A program made the position numbers and the translations under genes. From contig NZ_SOBH01000003.1 in the NCBI RefSeq assembly GCF_004365635.1, positions 310,001 through 374,000 on the forward strand: a stretch of 64,000 nucleotides of DNA, written 5' to 3'. Below the pieces are notes generated by a model. It saw only the letters and a program-made list of their open reading frames with translations. It was not told where the DNA came from and made no database searches. Positions 52,734 through 62,629 of the stretch are shown piece by piece (within the stretch, counting starts at the first letter, position 1; each line of letters begins with the position of its first letter). This stretch comes from Litoreibacter halocynthiae (GTDB lineage Bacteria > Pseudomonadota > Alphaproteobacteria > Rhodobacterales > Rhodobacteraceae).

Positions 52734-53326
52734 GGGACAAGTGCCTCTTTCACGCGGGATTTGAGGACGGGCAGAAGCTCGGTCTCGAACCACGGGTTTC
52801 GTTTAATCCATGCGGTATTGCGCCAAGAGGGATGCGGCAAGGGGATAATCACGGGTGCATGGTCGCGCCAGTTGGCGACAGTATCGGTGACATTGCTTGC
52901 GGCTTTGTCCAAATGGTACTTTTGCGCATAGCCACCGATGAGCAGGGTCAAGCGGATGTCCGGCAGCTGTTCAAGAATTGGTGCGCGCCACGTTTTTGCG
53001 CAGATAGGCGGGGGTGGCAGGTCAGCGCCTTTTGCGGTGTAGCCGGGAAAGCAGAAGGCCATGGGAAGAATGGCGACGCGGGATTGATCGTAGAATGTGG
53101 CATCATCGACCCCCATCCAGTCGCGCAGCCTATCCCCTGACGGGTCGGTGAAGGGCTTGCCGCTTTCATGAACCCGCGCGCCGGGTGCCTGACCTGCGAT
53201 GAGGATGCGTGCAGATTTTTCGAACCAAACCACGGGACGCGGGGTATGCGCGGTGTGCGTTGCCGCAAAGCGGTCTTTGCAGATTTCGCAGGCCGAGAGG
53301 TCGCGTTTGAGGGTGGAGATTGGCAT
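52730..53326 (-). CDS. Uracil-DNA glycosylase family protein
   Basis: From MPISTLKRDL at 53326 (or an ATG four codons earlier; neither has a clear ribosome-binding site) this encodes 198 residues. The family-type motifs are ILIAGQAPGARVHESGKPF with FTDPSGDRLRDWMG, and the late PLPHPSWRN carrying the conserved histidine. Cysteines in CEICKDRF and ICAKTW could suggest an iron-sulfur site, but only two early cysteines are paired. It probably removes damaged bases from DNA; the exact UDG class is unclear. Confidence 0.85.
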   Translation of the reverse strand: MPISTLKRDLSACEICKDRFAATHTAHTPRPVVWFEKSARILIAGQAPGARVHESGKPFTDPSGDRLRDWMGVDDATFYDQSRVAILPMAFCFPGYTAKGADLPPPPICAKTWRAPILEQLPDIRLTLLIGGYAQKYHLDKAASNVTDTVANWRDHAPVIIPLPHPSWRNTAWIKRNPWFETELLPVLKSRVKEALVP

Positions 53327-53372
53327 GAGACCGATCATAGAGAGGCAGAAAATGATTGCGAATGATTTATTA

Positions 53373-53388
53373 TTCTATAATTATAGAA
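53373..53388. promoter_or_regulatory. Perfect 16-bp palindrome overlapping a -10 element, ahead of the ArsR gene
   Basis: TTCTATAATTATAGAA is fully self-complementary. It contains a consensus -10 hexamer TATAAT (53376-53381), which would start transcription at about 53388-53391, practically at the ATG of the ArsR gene. This is the expected layout for an autorepressor operator. No good -35 is seen at normal spacing (TTGCGA at 53356 is 14 bp away). Confidence 0.6.
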
Positions 53389-53390
53389 AT

Positions 53391-53723
53391 ATGAAATCAT
53401 TTGATGATCCGAATCTGTCCCTTGTTCAAGCGGCAAGCGCCTATGCTGCCCTTGGCTCCGAGCAACGCCTGTCCTTGCTGCGCACGCTCACGCGGGCGGG
53501 CGACAAGGGAATGAACATTGGCACTTTAGGGGCCGCGACCGACCTGAGCGGCGCGAACCTGACGCACCATCTGAAGATATTAGCGCAAGCCGGGCTGATC
53601 AAACAGACCAAGCAAGGGCGCTCGATTATCTGCGCAATGGCGGATTACGCGACGTTCAAACGGTTGAACGACTTTTTGCTGGCGGAATGTTGCGCCGATC
53701 TTGAGGACCACGAACATGGCTGA
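53391..53723 (+). CDS. ArsR/SmtB-family transcriptional repressor
   Basis: This encodes 110 residues from MKSFDDPNLSLVQAASAYAA. The winged helix is clear: YAALGSEQRLSLLRTL and LSGANLTHHLKILAQAGLI. A C-terminal ECCADLEDHEHG tail holds two cysteines and two histidines that could sense metal or thiol state. An alternative ATG at 53352, preceded by GAGAGG, would add 13 residues and place the operator palindrome inside the gene, so the shorter, probably leaderless form is preferred. It overlaps the permease gene by 8 bp, marking that permease as its likely target. Confidence 0.88.
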   Translation: MKSFDDPNLSLVQAASAYAALGSEQRLSLLRTLTRAGDKGMNIGTLGAATDLSGANLTHHLKILAQAGLIKQTKQGRSIICAMADYATFKRLNDFLLAECCADLEDHEHG

Positions 53724-54738
53724 TCTGACCCAATCCCCGACACCGGCATTTTGGAGCAAACTTTCCAAGGTTTGGGTGACCAGTGCGGTCATTATCGCGC
53801 TCGTTTTCCTGCTCGATCGTCCGCAGGGGCTGCCTATTCTGACCGGCACGTTTGAGGCGATGGGCCACACCGCGATATTTATCATCTTCGCGGTGCTGGC
53901 GATTGGCTATCTCAAGGCGACGGGTGCTGAAGCTGTGGTCGCCGAAGCCTTCAAGGGCCGCGAGTCGCGGATGATCTTTCTGGCAGCTGCCCTTGGCGGG
54001 CTGGCGCCGTTTTGTTCATGCGAAGTGATCCCCTTCATCGCTGCATTGCTTGTCGCAGGAGTGCCGTTATCCGCCGTGATGGCGTTCTGGCTTGCATCGC
54101 CATTGATGGACCCCGCCATGTTCTTGATCACATCCGGCACGTTGGGCTTCGACTTTGCGGTGGCCAAAACGCTGTCGGCGGTCGGTTTGGGGATGTTTGG
54201 CGGGTTCGCAACTATGACGCTTGCCAAAACCGCGTTGTTCGCAGACCCGTTGCGTGAGGTCACGCAAGGTGGTTGTGGCTGTGGCTCGCCGTTCAAAGGC
54301 ACGCCGAACTGGTGCTTTTGGCAAGAGCCGAAGCGCGTGGCCGTTTTCAAGTCTGCGGCGATAGAAAACTTGGCGTTTCTCGCGAAGTGGCTGTTCCTTG
54401 CCTACCTGCTTGAGAACATCATGCTGCAGTATGTTCCGGCGAGCATAGTCTCCTCGGTTCTGGGAGGCTCCGGTATTGGCCCTGTCATTCTGGGGGCCTT
54501 GGTTGGCGCGCCCGCCTATTTGAACGGCTACGCGGCGGTTCCGTTGGTCGATGCGCTTTTGACCCAAGGTATGAGCAACGGGGCCGCGATGTCCTTCATG
54601 CTTGCCGGAGGTGTCAGCTGTATCCCTGCCGCAATTGCTGTGTGGGCCTTGGTCAAACCGCGAGTTTTTGCCGCCTATCTGGGCTTTGCTTTTATCGGCA
54701 GTGTCACCGCGGGATTGATCTGGAATGTGGTCGCCTGA
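53716..54738 (+). CDS. Permease of the ArsP/SO_0444 (DUF318) family
   Basis: This 340-residue inner-membrane protein has about eight helices. The family motif APFCSCEVIPFIAALL with a Cys-Ser-Cys is near residue 95, and a second Cys-rich loop GGCGCGSPFKGTPNWCFW lies before the second half. Relatives export organoarsenicals or copper/zinc. The adjacent ArsR-type repressor and cysteine motifs support export of a thiophilic metal or metalloid; which one cannot be told. The start MADLTQSPTPAF at 53716 is five codons inside the longest frame. Confidence 0.88.
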   Translation: MADLTQSPTPAFWSKLSKVWVTSAVIIALVFLLDRPQGLPILTGTFEAMGHTAIFIIFAVLAIGYLKATGAEAVVAEAFKGRESRMIFLAAALGGLAPFCSCEVIPFIAALLVAGVPLSAVMAFWLASPLMDPAMFLITSGTLGFDFAVAKTLSAVGLGMFGGFATMTLAKTALFADPLREVTQGGCGCGSPFKGTPNWCFWQEPKRVAVFKSAAIENLAFLAKWLFLAYLLENIMLQYVPASIVSSVLGGSGIGPVILGALVGAPAYLNGYAAVPLVDALLTQGMSNGAAMSFMLAGGVSCIPAAIAVWALVKPRVFAAYLGFAFIGSVTAGLIWNVVA

Positions 54739-54803
54739 GATGATTGCCCCGTGACTTCGATTGCTTTAACTCCGCTTTAAGAGCTTAAGCGCGGGGGAGC
54801 GGC

Positions 54804-56102
54804 ATGTATCGCGTCTGGAATTTCGTCACCAACTACTCTTTGTTGCTGATTGTCGGCGCTGTTATTGCGCTGTTTTGGGCAAATACAGACCCGCATGCTT
54901 ATCACCATTTTGTCGAGCATCCGTTGTGGTTTAACGACTGGATCGGACTGGATTACTCCTATTGGACGAAGTCCTACGGCGACGGATTTGAGAAATACGA
55001 GGTCGGGGACATCACTAAGGTGTTGAGCCTGCACTACCTTGTGAATGACATTCTGATGGCCTTGTTCTTTGCGATTGCCGCGAAGGAAGTCTGGGAAGCC
55101 GTGATCCTGAAGAACGGATCTTTGCGCGGCAAGAAGGCCGCAACACCCCTGTTTGCAACAGCGGGTGGCATGTTCGGGCCTATCGCGGTGTATCTTGGAC
55201 TGGCCTATTTCATGGGCTCCGACACTTACAACGCGGTCGCCAATGGCTGGGCTATTCCGACTGCAACGGACATAGCATTCAGCTATCTTGTGGGCCGGAT
55301 GGTCTTCGGCGCGGGCCACCCTGCTGTTCGCTTTTTGCTGCTTCTGGCGATAGCGGATGACGCCGCAGGGTTGGTCATTCTGGCGATCTTCTACCCGTCG
55401 GGCGAATTGGCACCGGAGTGGTTGTTGCTTTCGGTGGCCGCCGCCGTTGGTGTCTTTGTGCTGGCCAACTGGCTGCCGCGCAAACTGGATCGAGGTAATC
55501 AGTCGCGTCCGGTATCGACTTTTGTTCGCACGAGACTGCACTTTGTCCCCTACCTGATTGCGGCCTGTCTGAGCTGGTATGGCTTCGCGGAAAGTGGCCT
55601 GCACCCTGCCTTGGGCTTGCTGCCAATCGTGCCGACGATACCACACGCCGACCGCGCGTTTGGTATCTTCTCGGAGGCGGAGCAGTATCTGACAGATCTG
55701 CTCAACCAGATCGAGCACGCGCTGAAGCATCCTGTGGAGATTATCTTGTTCTTCTTCGGCCTGCTGAATGCGGGTGTGGAGTTTAACGCCATGGGCGATG
55801 CGACCTGGTTGGTTTTGGCTGGATTGATGGTCGGAAAGCCCCTGGGCATCCTGATATTCGGCTGGATTGCGGCAAAACCGCTCGGGCTGGGCATCCCGCA
55901 AGGTATGCGAATTATTGACCTTGTGGTGATCGGCTGCGTGGCGGCGATCGGCTTTACCGTTTCGCTGTTCGTTGCCTCCGTGGCGTTTGATCCCGGACCG
56001 GTGCAGGATGCGGCCAAAATGGGTGCATTGTTCTCCTTTGCGGCGGCGGGCGTCTCGATTTTGGCGGGGAGACTATGCCGCGTCGAGAAGCAAAACGGCT
56101 GA
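54804..56102 (+). CDS. nhaA: Na+/H+ antiporter NhaA
   Basis: NhaA expels Na+ in exchange for H+ and controls cytosolic pH and salt. The 432-residue protein carries GWAIPTATDIAFSYLVGR and LLLLAIADDAAGLVILAIF, whose paired aspartates (ADD) are the ion site. It is longer than E. coli NhaA (388) because of an N-terminal stretch (DPHAYHHFVEHPLWFNDWIG) and an extended loop. It suits a marine organism. The gene stands alone after the permease. Confidence 0.95.
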   Translation: MYRVWNFVTNYSLLLIVGAVIALFWANTDPHAYHHFVEHPLWFNDWIGLDYSYWTKSYGDGFEKYEVGDITKVLSLHYLVNDILMALFFAIAAKEVWEAVILKNGSLRGKKAATPLFATAGGMFGPIAVYLGLAYFMGSDTYNAVANGWAIPTATDIAFSYLVGRMVFGAGHPAVRFLLLLAIADDAAGLVILAIFYPSGELAPEWLLLSVAAAVGVFVLANWLPRKLDRGNQSRPVSTFVRTRLHFVPYLIAACLSWYGFAESGLHPALGLLPIVPTIPHADRAFGIFSEAEQYLTDLLNQIEHALKHPVEIILFFFGLLNAGVEFNAMGDATWLVLAGLMVGKPLGILIFGWIAAKPLGLGIPQGMRIIDLVVIGCVAAIGFTVSLFVASVAFDPGPVQDAAKMGALFSFAAAGVSILAGRLCRVEKQNG

Positions 56103-56304
56103 CCGCAATACGAAACACTGTGATCGTTTGGCAAGACGGCGCATTTATTTGCGTTCTCTTGTCTGATTCATGGCCTATTTACTGATATAGCGTTGAAATG
56201 CAGTGGCCCGATCCGACATAATGCGGACTTAAAGGGTGCCTAGAATGCGCCTAACGATCCGCAGGGGACATGCGGGCTAGATGAGGTAGGGGGTTTCCCC
56301 GGAG

Positions 56305-56964
56305 ATGATTGAGTTTCAAGAGGTCAGCAAGTCCTTCTGGACTGGCACGCAGCGCAAGGTGATCCTTGACCGCGCATCGTTTCGCGTGGAACTGGGGCAT
56401 TCCATTGGTATTCTCGCCCCGAACGGCACTGGTAAGACGACGATCATCAATATGATGGCGGGATTGGAGAAGCCCGACGAGGGCGAGATCATCCGGACCT
56501 CCCGCATATCTTTCCCCTTGGGCTTCATGGGGGGCGTCGTGCCGAAGCACACCGCCCGAGAAAATGCTCGCTACATTGCCAAGCTGTATTCGCTGGATCC
56601 TGACTATATCGAAGCGTTCTGCCGTTATCTTTGCGGCCTCGAAGAATATTTCGACATGCCGGTGGGCACTTATAGCCAAGGCATGAAGGCCCGGTTCACT
56701 TTTGCGCTGATGTTGGCTTTGGAATTTGACATCTACCTTATCGACGAGGGGATGCCTGCCACCACGGATGTAGAGTTCAACCGCAAGGCTGGGTCTATCC
56801 TTAAAGACCGATTGAAAAAAGCCACGGTGATCGTGGTATCGCACCAAGCTGAAACGCTGGAAAAATTCTGTCGATCTGCAGCGGTGCTAAGCCGTGGCAA
56901 GCTGGTCATGTTCGACACATTGGAAGAAGCGAAGCGACTGTATGATTACGAAACCCAAAGTTAA
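56305..56964 (+). CDS. kpsT: Capsular polysaccharide ABC exporter ATPase (KpsT-like)
   Basis: This 219-residue ATPase powers export of a group 2 type capsule or lipid-linked polysaccharide. Walker A is LAPNGTGKTTIINMM, the signature loop is TYSQGMKARFTFAL as in KpsT, Walker B is IYLIDEGMP, and the switch histidine is in VVSHQAETL. A conserved family segment FPLGFMGG is also present. No permease (KpsM) gene is adjacent; the next gene encodes the KpsE-like partner and overlaps by 23 bp. Confidence 0.9.
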   Translation: MIEFQEVSKSFWTGTQRKVILDRASFRVELGHSIGILAPNGTGKTTIINMMAGLEKPDEGEIIRTSRISFPLGFMGGVVPKHTARENARYIAKLYSLDPDYIEAFCRYLCGLEEYFDMPVGTYSQGMKARFTFALMLALEFDIYLIDEGMPATTDVEFNRKAGSILKDRLKKATVIVVSHQAETLEKFCRSAAVLSRGKLVMFDTLEEAKRLYDYETQS

Positions 56965-58633
56965 GAAGTATCGCCTTCGGCGCAGCGACAGCCCGACTTC
57001 CTCTGCGCGCCCGACCGCGCCGAAAGTGGAAGCGGTGGCACCAGACAGTACCAACGCGGCAGTCGCAGATGTGTTGCAAAAAGAAGAGATGATGTTTGCG
57101 ACGCCGACTGATGACGGCTTTGGAGCGCAGGATTTCAGGTCGCAAACCACTGCGCAGAAAGCACCAAACGAGCCGGACGTGCAGGAGGCGGTCGCGACCC
57201 AAAGCCCGGCGGAGATGATTGATGCGATCCGCCGCGAAGGCCTGACCGGGCGACAGCTTCGCATGGCACGCCGCGTTGCACAAAAGCAGGGGTTGGCGCC
57301 GGTGTCAGACTATGACGCTGTGCGTTTGCTGCGCGAGAAGGGGATCGACCCGTTCAAGCGGTCCAACATGCTGGAACTGGTCGTTCCAGACGGCAAGAAC
57401 AAAGGCGATGAGGCCGAGGTTAAATCGCAACTTCCGTCGACCGTTACCGCCAAGCCATCCCTGCCATCGACCGAAGTGATCTCGGAAGATCGTCGCGCGA
57501 CAGAGATTATGGCGATCCAGCGCGACATCGCGAAGCGCCGCCGCCGCCGCGCTACTTTGCTCGCCATCCGGATGATGGTTTTTGTGCTGCTGCCGACTTT
57601 CGTCGCAGGTTATTACTACTATGGTGTTGCAACGCCGATGTACGCGACCAAGTCGGAATTTGTCATCCAGACTGCAGAGCCGTCGTCGGCTGGCCAGCTT
57701 GGCGGGTTATTCTCGGGAACGGGGCTTGCGACGTCGCAAGATAGCATCACTGTTCAAGGCTACCTTCAGTCCCGTGACGCGATGGTGCGTTTGAACGAGG
57801 ACGAGGGATTCAAGACACATTTCTCGCAGGAAAACATTGATGCGTTGCAACGTATCGAATTGGATAGCACCAATGAGGCGGCATACTCGCTTTATAAAAA
57901 GCACGTGCGGATCGGTTATGATCCGGCTGAAGGGGTGATCAAGATGGAGGTCAGTGCAGCTGACCCCGAAACGTCTGCGGCCTTCTCCAAAAAGCTCATC
58001 AGCTACGCAGAAGAGCGCGTTGACCAACTGACTTCCCGCCTGCGTGGTGACCAGATGCAGGGTGCCCTTGAGAGCCGTGCCGAGGCCGAGGTCAAAATGC
58101 GTGACGCGCAGGACCGCATCGTGGAGCTTCAGGAAAAACTGGGAGTTCTTAGCCCCGAAAGCGAAGTGCAGGCGATTTTTGGACAGATAACACAACTGGA
58201 AAGCGAACTGTTGACCGAGCGAATTTCGCTACAACAGTTTCTTGCGAACCCCCGGCCCAACGAGGCGAAGGTCAGGGCATCTGAAAACAAGATTGCAGAG
58301 CTGCAAAAGTTGATCGCCGAATATCGTGCGCAACTGACCGAAAGCAACGCAAACACCGGCTCGCTTGCCCGTATCTCGGGTGAATTGATGGTGGCCCAAG
58401 GCGACTTGGCCATGCGTCAGGAATTCCTTGCTGCGGCCGAAGCCCAGTTTGAGGCGGCGCGCCTCGAAGCTAACCGTCAGGTGCGCTACCTGTCAGTCGG
58501 CGTGAGCCCGGTGGCCCCGGACGAGCCAACCTATCCGCGCTCGTTCGAGAACACCATTCTGGCGTTCTTGATCTTCGCCGGCATTTACTTGATGGTTTCG
58601 CTGACGGCTTCGATCCTTCGTGAACAGGTATAA
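56942..58633 (+). CDS. kpsE: KpsE-like capsule export inner-membrane protein with long N-terminal extension
   Basis: This 563-residue protein has a first membrane helix at about 205-228, a periplasmic coiled-coil region (for example EAEVKMRDAQDRIVELQEKL) and a second helix near the C-terminus (TILAFLIFAGIYLMVSLTAS), the KpsE/Wzz-type plan. The motif PDEPTYPRS before the last helix is typical. KpsE is normally near 380 residues; the extra 200 cytoplasmic residues are Ala/Pro-rich but contain a well-ordered segment LTGRQLRMARRVAQKQGLAP. It would bridge the KpsT ATPase and the outer-membrane exporter. Confidence 0.88.
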   Translation: MITKPKVKKYRLRRSDSPTSSARPTAPKVEAVAPDSTNAAVADVLQKEEMMFATPTDDGFGAQDFRSQTTAQKAPNEPDVQEAVATQSPAEMIDAIRREGLTGRQLRMARRVAQKQGLAPVSDYDAVRLLREKGIDPFKRSNMLELVVPDGKNKGDEAEVKSQLPSTVTAKPSLPSTEVISEDRRATEIMAIQRDIAKRRRRRATLLAIRMMVFVLLPTFVAGYYYYGVATPMYATKSEFVIQTAEPSSAGQLGGLFSGTGLATSQDSITVQGYLQSRDAMVRLNEDEGFKTHFSQENIDALQRIELDSTNEAAYSLYKKHVRIGYDPAEGVIKMEVSAADPETSAAFSKKLISYAEERVDQLTSRLRGDQMQGALESRAEAEVKMRDAQDRIVELQEKLGVLSPESEVQAIFGQITQLESELLTERISLQQFLANPRPNEAKVRASENKIAELQKLIAEYRAQLTESNANTGSLARISGELMVAQGDLAMRQEFLAAAEAQFEAARLEANRQVRYLSVGVSPVAPDEPTYPRSFENTILAFLIFAGIYLMVSLTASILREQV

Positions 58634-58638
58634 TCCCA

Positions 58639-59472
<834 letters not shown>

Positions 59473-59473
59473 C

Positions 59474-60649
59474 TTAAACTGCCTGTCCCGCCGCCCATCC
59501 TGATGACCATGCCCATTGGAAGTTGTAGCCGCCCAGCCATCCGGTGACGTCTACGACTTCGCCAATGAAATATAGGCCCTGCATGTTTTTGGCTTCCATC
59601 GTTTTGGCGTTGAGTACGTCTGTGTCCACCCCACCCAACGTGACCTCGGCCGTGCGGTATCCTTCCGAGCCTACAGGTTTAATCGTCCAGTGATGAACAC
59701 GTTGTGCCAAGACATCTAGTGCGGTGTTGTTCTGATCAGCCAGATTTCCGACCAACCCCGTTTCGGAGACAACAACTGAAGCGAGCTTTTCAGGGATGAT
59801 CCGTGCCAACGCATTCTTAATGGAGATACGCCCTGTTTCCGACCGCATGGTCTTGAGTTCTACCGCGACATCGTTGGACGCGGCAAGGTTGACCTCTAAC
59901 GTATCCCCATCGCCCCAGTAGGACGAAATCTGTAGGATCGAGGGGCCGGATAGCCCGCGATGCGTGAACAACAGCCCTTCGCTGAAGTTGGCCGCGTTGC
60001 ACGATACGTTGGCCTGTACCGACGTTCCTGCCAACGCCCGCGTCTGCTCAAGCTCCTGCTCGGCGAATGTCAGGGGCACCAAAGCGGGGCGGGTTGCGAC
60101 AATTGGCAAACCAAACTGCTCCGCCACTTGATAACCGAAGCCGGTAGCCCCCATTTTCGGGATAGATTTGCCACCGCTGGCAATCACCAGGCTTTCGCAT
60201 TCAATGTCGCCTGACGAGGTCGCAACGGTAAAGCTTGAGCCATTATGCGAGACACCAGCCACTGAAATCCCGAGTTTCACGCGGACACCGACTTGCTCCA
60301 TATGATCAAGCAGCATGGCAATAATATCTTTTGCAGACCGGTCGCAAAACAGCTGACCCAGAGTCTTCTCGTGCCAAGAGATGCCCGCCGCGTCGACCAT
60401 TGCGATGAAATCCCATTGCGTAAAGCGCTTCAGCGCTGACAAGGCAAAGCGAGGATTCTGCGACAAAAAACGATCTGGCTGGATGTCGAGATTGGTAAAA
60501 TTGCAGCGTCCACCGCCCGAGATGCGAATCTTTTCGCCGACTGTTTTGGCGTGATCGAGGATCAAAACCGACCGTCCGCGCCGCGCAGCTTCGATGGCAC
60601 ACATCATGCCTGCCGCGCCTGCGCCAATGATTACGACCTGTGCTTTCAT
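59474..60649 (-). CDS. NAD(P)/FAD-dependent oxidoreductase (HI0933/BaiN-like)
   Basis: The start MKAQVVIIGAGAAGMMCAIE gives 391 residues. The FAD-binding loop is GAGAAG; family motifs GGGRCNFTN, ASGGKSIPKMGATGFGYQVA and YFIGEVVDVTGWLGGYNFQWAWSSG, shortened here to GEVVDVTGWLGGYN, are present. It belongs to a widespread flavoprotein family mostly of unknown substrate. An ATG 12 codons upstream lacks the flavin start. It lies tail to tail with kdsA. Confidence 0.9.
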   Translation of the reverse strand: MKAQVVIIGAGAAGMMCAIEAARRGRSVLILDHAKTVGEKIRISGGGRCNFTNLDIQPDRFLSQNPRFALSALKRFTQWDFIAMVDAAGISWHEKTLGQLFCDRSAKDIIAMLLDHMEQVGVRVKLGISVAGVSHNGSSFTVATSSGDIECESLVIASGGKSIPKMGATGFGYQVAEQFGLPIVATRPALVPLTFAEQELEQTRALAGTSVQANVSCNAANFSEGLLFTHRGLSGPSILQISSYWGDGDTLEVNLAASNDVAVELKTMRSETGRISIKNALARIIPEKLASVVVSETGLVGNLADQNNTALDVLAQRVHHWTIKPVGSEGYRTAEVTLGGVDTDVLNAKTMEAKNMQGLYFIGEVVDVTGWLGGYNFQWAWSSGWAAGQAV

Positions 60650-60741
60650 GAGGCCGGACTTAAACCCCGCTCCGCATTGCCACAAGTCGCGATTTTAGGG
60701 TTGCAGCATAGAGAAAGGCGCATTAAATCACAGTTCGGTAT

Positions 60742-60816
60742 TGGGATGTGGCCTAGCGGTAGGGCAACTGTTTTTGGTACAGTAGATCGTAGGTTCGAAT
60801 CCTACCATCCCAGCCA
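60742..60816 (+). tRNA. trnQ: tRNA-Gln (anticodon TTG)
   Basis: The cloverleaf folds cleanly: acceptor TGGGATG with CATCCCA, D-arm GCC..GGC, anticodon stem ACTGT/ACAGT with loop TTTTGGT giving anticodon TTG, and T-arm around GGTTCGAATCC. U1-A72 and discriminator G are typical of tRNA-Gln, and CCA is encoded. A large serine recombinase gene begins 50 bp downstream, pointing to the tRNA as an integration boundary. Confidence 0.95.
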
Positions 60817-60835
60817 ACCACTTCCGCAAATGCAG

Positions 60836-60976
60836 GCGATACGAGTGTCGCTCATGGTAGTCGCGTCATTTCCGTGGGTTACGGGTGTCTCCGCTCACAG
60901 CAGACTGTCCACGCTTGGTAAATAGGCCTCGATACACTCCAAAGTCTGAGGTCGGGTTTTGCGCGATACGAGTGTC
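60836..60976. repeat. 14-bp direct repeat around the recombinase 3' end
   Basis: GCGATACGAGTGTC occurs at 60836-60849 and again at 60963-60976, 127 bp apart. The second copy lies inside the recombinase gene, where it encodes DTRIA near the C-terminus; the first lies just after the stop codon, where it also reads DTRIA in a continuing frame. It may mark recombination or a duplicated gene end. Confidence 0.5.
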
Positions 60977-62629
60977 CGCCGGGAGTGCTTCGAGAGTCGC
61001 GATCAGGGCGCGCTGGTCTTGCCAGTTGCTCGGTAATGTATGACGCACGCACCAGTCGGACGTGAGGCCCAATGGTTGTTTGCCATCGAGGACATCGCGG
61101 ATGATGTCGGGCGCGAGAAAGGCCAGACCGACCACCTGGTAAAGTCTGCCGTTCGTGGTGCCTTCAGCTTTCGCGATCTCTGAAAGCGTCCTGCCCGCTT
61201 TGATTTGCTCGAACCAGAGATGCGCTTTGGCGATGTTTTGGATCAGGACCTCGTCCAAGCCGCCCGGCGAGTCACTCAGGACCAGCCTCGTCTCGACGCC
61301 GCGCTTCCTGAGCTGGAACGGTGCCGTGATGCTTTGCAACTCCGGATCGATCTCGTCAGGGTCCACTTTGATCAGCGCCGCAAACTGAACGCGATCGATT
61401 GTGATGCTCAACTCACCCGGGCTCAGATCGATCCGGACGACAAGATCGAGCACCTGCTTGGTGTCGCCGTCGGCGCTCAGGGTTTGCAAGGCTTTATGAT
61501 GCGCCCTGATCTCCTCAGCTGAGCGGTTCGGAATCATCGTGCCAATGAAGCTCATATCGCTGACCCGTAAGCGCAGCAGATGTGCAATCTTCCTTTCCAG
61601 TTCCTGTGCGGGCAGGCGCCAGCCGTCGCGCTTCGCCTCGCCGCTCTTCTTGATCAAACGATGAGAGACATAATACCGAAGCCTGACCCCTGCCTTGGTC
61701 TTGCTGTGCGAAGGCGTCAACCGATCCCCGGTTTCATCAAAGAGCTTGCCGCAGAGAAGGGATGGCTGCTTGGCCGTCTTGCGCGCCCGGCTCTTTGCGG
61801 CCCCGTCCTGCATCACCTGCTGGAGGCGGTCCCAAAGGTCCGGATCAATGATCGCATCATGCTGGCCTTCATGGACCAAAGCCTTGTGCCGAATGCGACC
61901 CGCGTAGATCGGATTGGTCAGGATGTGGTGAATGTGGCCGCGATCAAACGCGCCGCCGCCTGTTCGCTTTCCATCGGCGGTCGATCGTTGCCTGCTTCGC
62001 AAGCCTCGCTGATCTGCAACAGCCTTAACCGCCCGCACGGTGCCATGTTGCTCATAGAGGGCATAGAGCGTGCGGACCGTCAGTGCTTCATTGTCGTTGA
62101 TCTTGAGTGTTCGACCGTTGGCAACATAGCCAAGCGGCACATTGCCACCCATCCAAAGCCCTCTGCGTTTCGAGGCTGCAATCTTGTCGCGGATGCGCTC
62201 TGCCGTCACCTCACGTTCAAACTGGGCAAACGACAGCAGCATGTTCAGCGTTAAACGTCCCATGCTGGTCGCGGTATTGAAGGATTGCGTGACAGAGACA
62301 AACGATGCCTCTGCTGCATCCAGTGTATCGACGATCCTGGAGAAATCCGCGAGGGACCGCGTCAGGCGGTCGATCTTGTAGACGATGATCTGGTCCACCC
62401 GCCCATCTGCGATGTCGTTAAGGAGCTTTTGCAGCGCAGGCCGTTCCAGTGATCCTCCGGACAGCCCTCCGTCATCATAATGCTCTGGCAGCAGCACCCA
62501 GCCCTCATGCTTCTGGCTGGTGATGTAGGCTGCACAGGCTTCGCGCTGTGCATCCAGCGAGTTGAACTCTTGCTCCAACCCGTCTTCTGAGGACTTACGG
62601 GTGTAGATGGCGCAGCGGAGCTTCTTCAT
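60866..62629 (-). CDS. Large serine recombinase (integrase of a mobile element)
   Basis: From MKKLRCAIYTRKSSEDGLEQ this encodes 587 residues. The resolvase catalytic domain has the nucleophile Ser13 in YTRKS, plus EFNSLDAQREAC and IDRLTRS. A recombinase domain follows (GYVANGRTLKINDNEA, HIHHILTNPIYAGRI). The usual zinc-ribbon has no cysteine pairs here (LLCGKLFDETGDRLTPSHSK). The C-terminal part includes a helix-turn-helix-like AGRTLSEIAKAEGTTNGRLY. It would integrate or excise the element adjoining the tRNA. Its ATG overlaps the DUF2924 stop by 4 bp. Confidence 0.93.
   Translation of the reverse strand: MKKLRCAIYTRKSSEDGLEQEFNSLDAQREACAAYITSQKHEGWVLLPEHYDDGGLSGGSLERPALQKLLNDIADGRVDQIIVYKIDRLTRSLADFSRIVDTLDAAEASFVSVTQSFNTATSMGRLTLNMLLSFAQFEREVTAERIRDKIAASKRRGLWMGGNVPLGYVANGRTLKINDNEALTVRTLYALYEQHGTVRAVKAVADQRGLRSRQRSTADGKRTGGGAFDRGHIHHILTNPIYAGRIRHKALVHEGQHDAIIDPDLWDRLQQVMQDGAAKSRARKTAKQPSLLCGKLFDETGDRLTPSHSKTKAGVRLRYYVSHRLIKKSGEAKRDGWRLPAQELERKIAHLLRLRVSDMSFIGTMIPNRSAEEIRAHHKALQTLSADGDTKQVLDLVVRIDLSPGELSITIDRVQFAALIKVDPDEIDPELQSITAPFQLRKRGVETRLVLSDSPGGLDEVLIQNIAKAHLWFEQIKAGRTLSEIAKAEGTTNGRLYQVVGLAFLAPDIIRDVLDGKQPLGLTSDWCVRHTLPSNWQDQRALIATLEALPADTRIAQNPTSDFGVYRGLFTKRGQSAVSGDTRNPRK

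Noticed and set aside
54777-55901. 374-codon minus-strand frame opposite nhaA
   Set aside because: It is antisense to nhaA and its composition (Gln/Arg/His) is typical of high-GC shadow frames.
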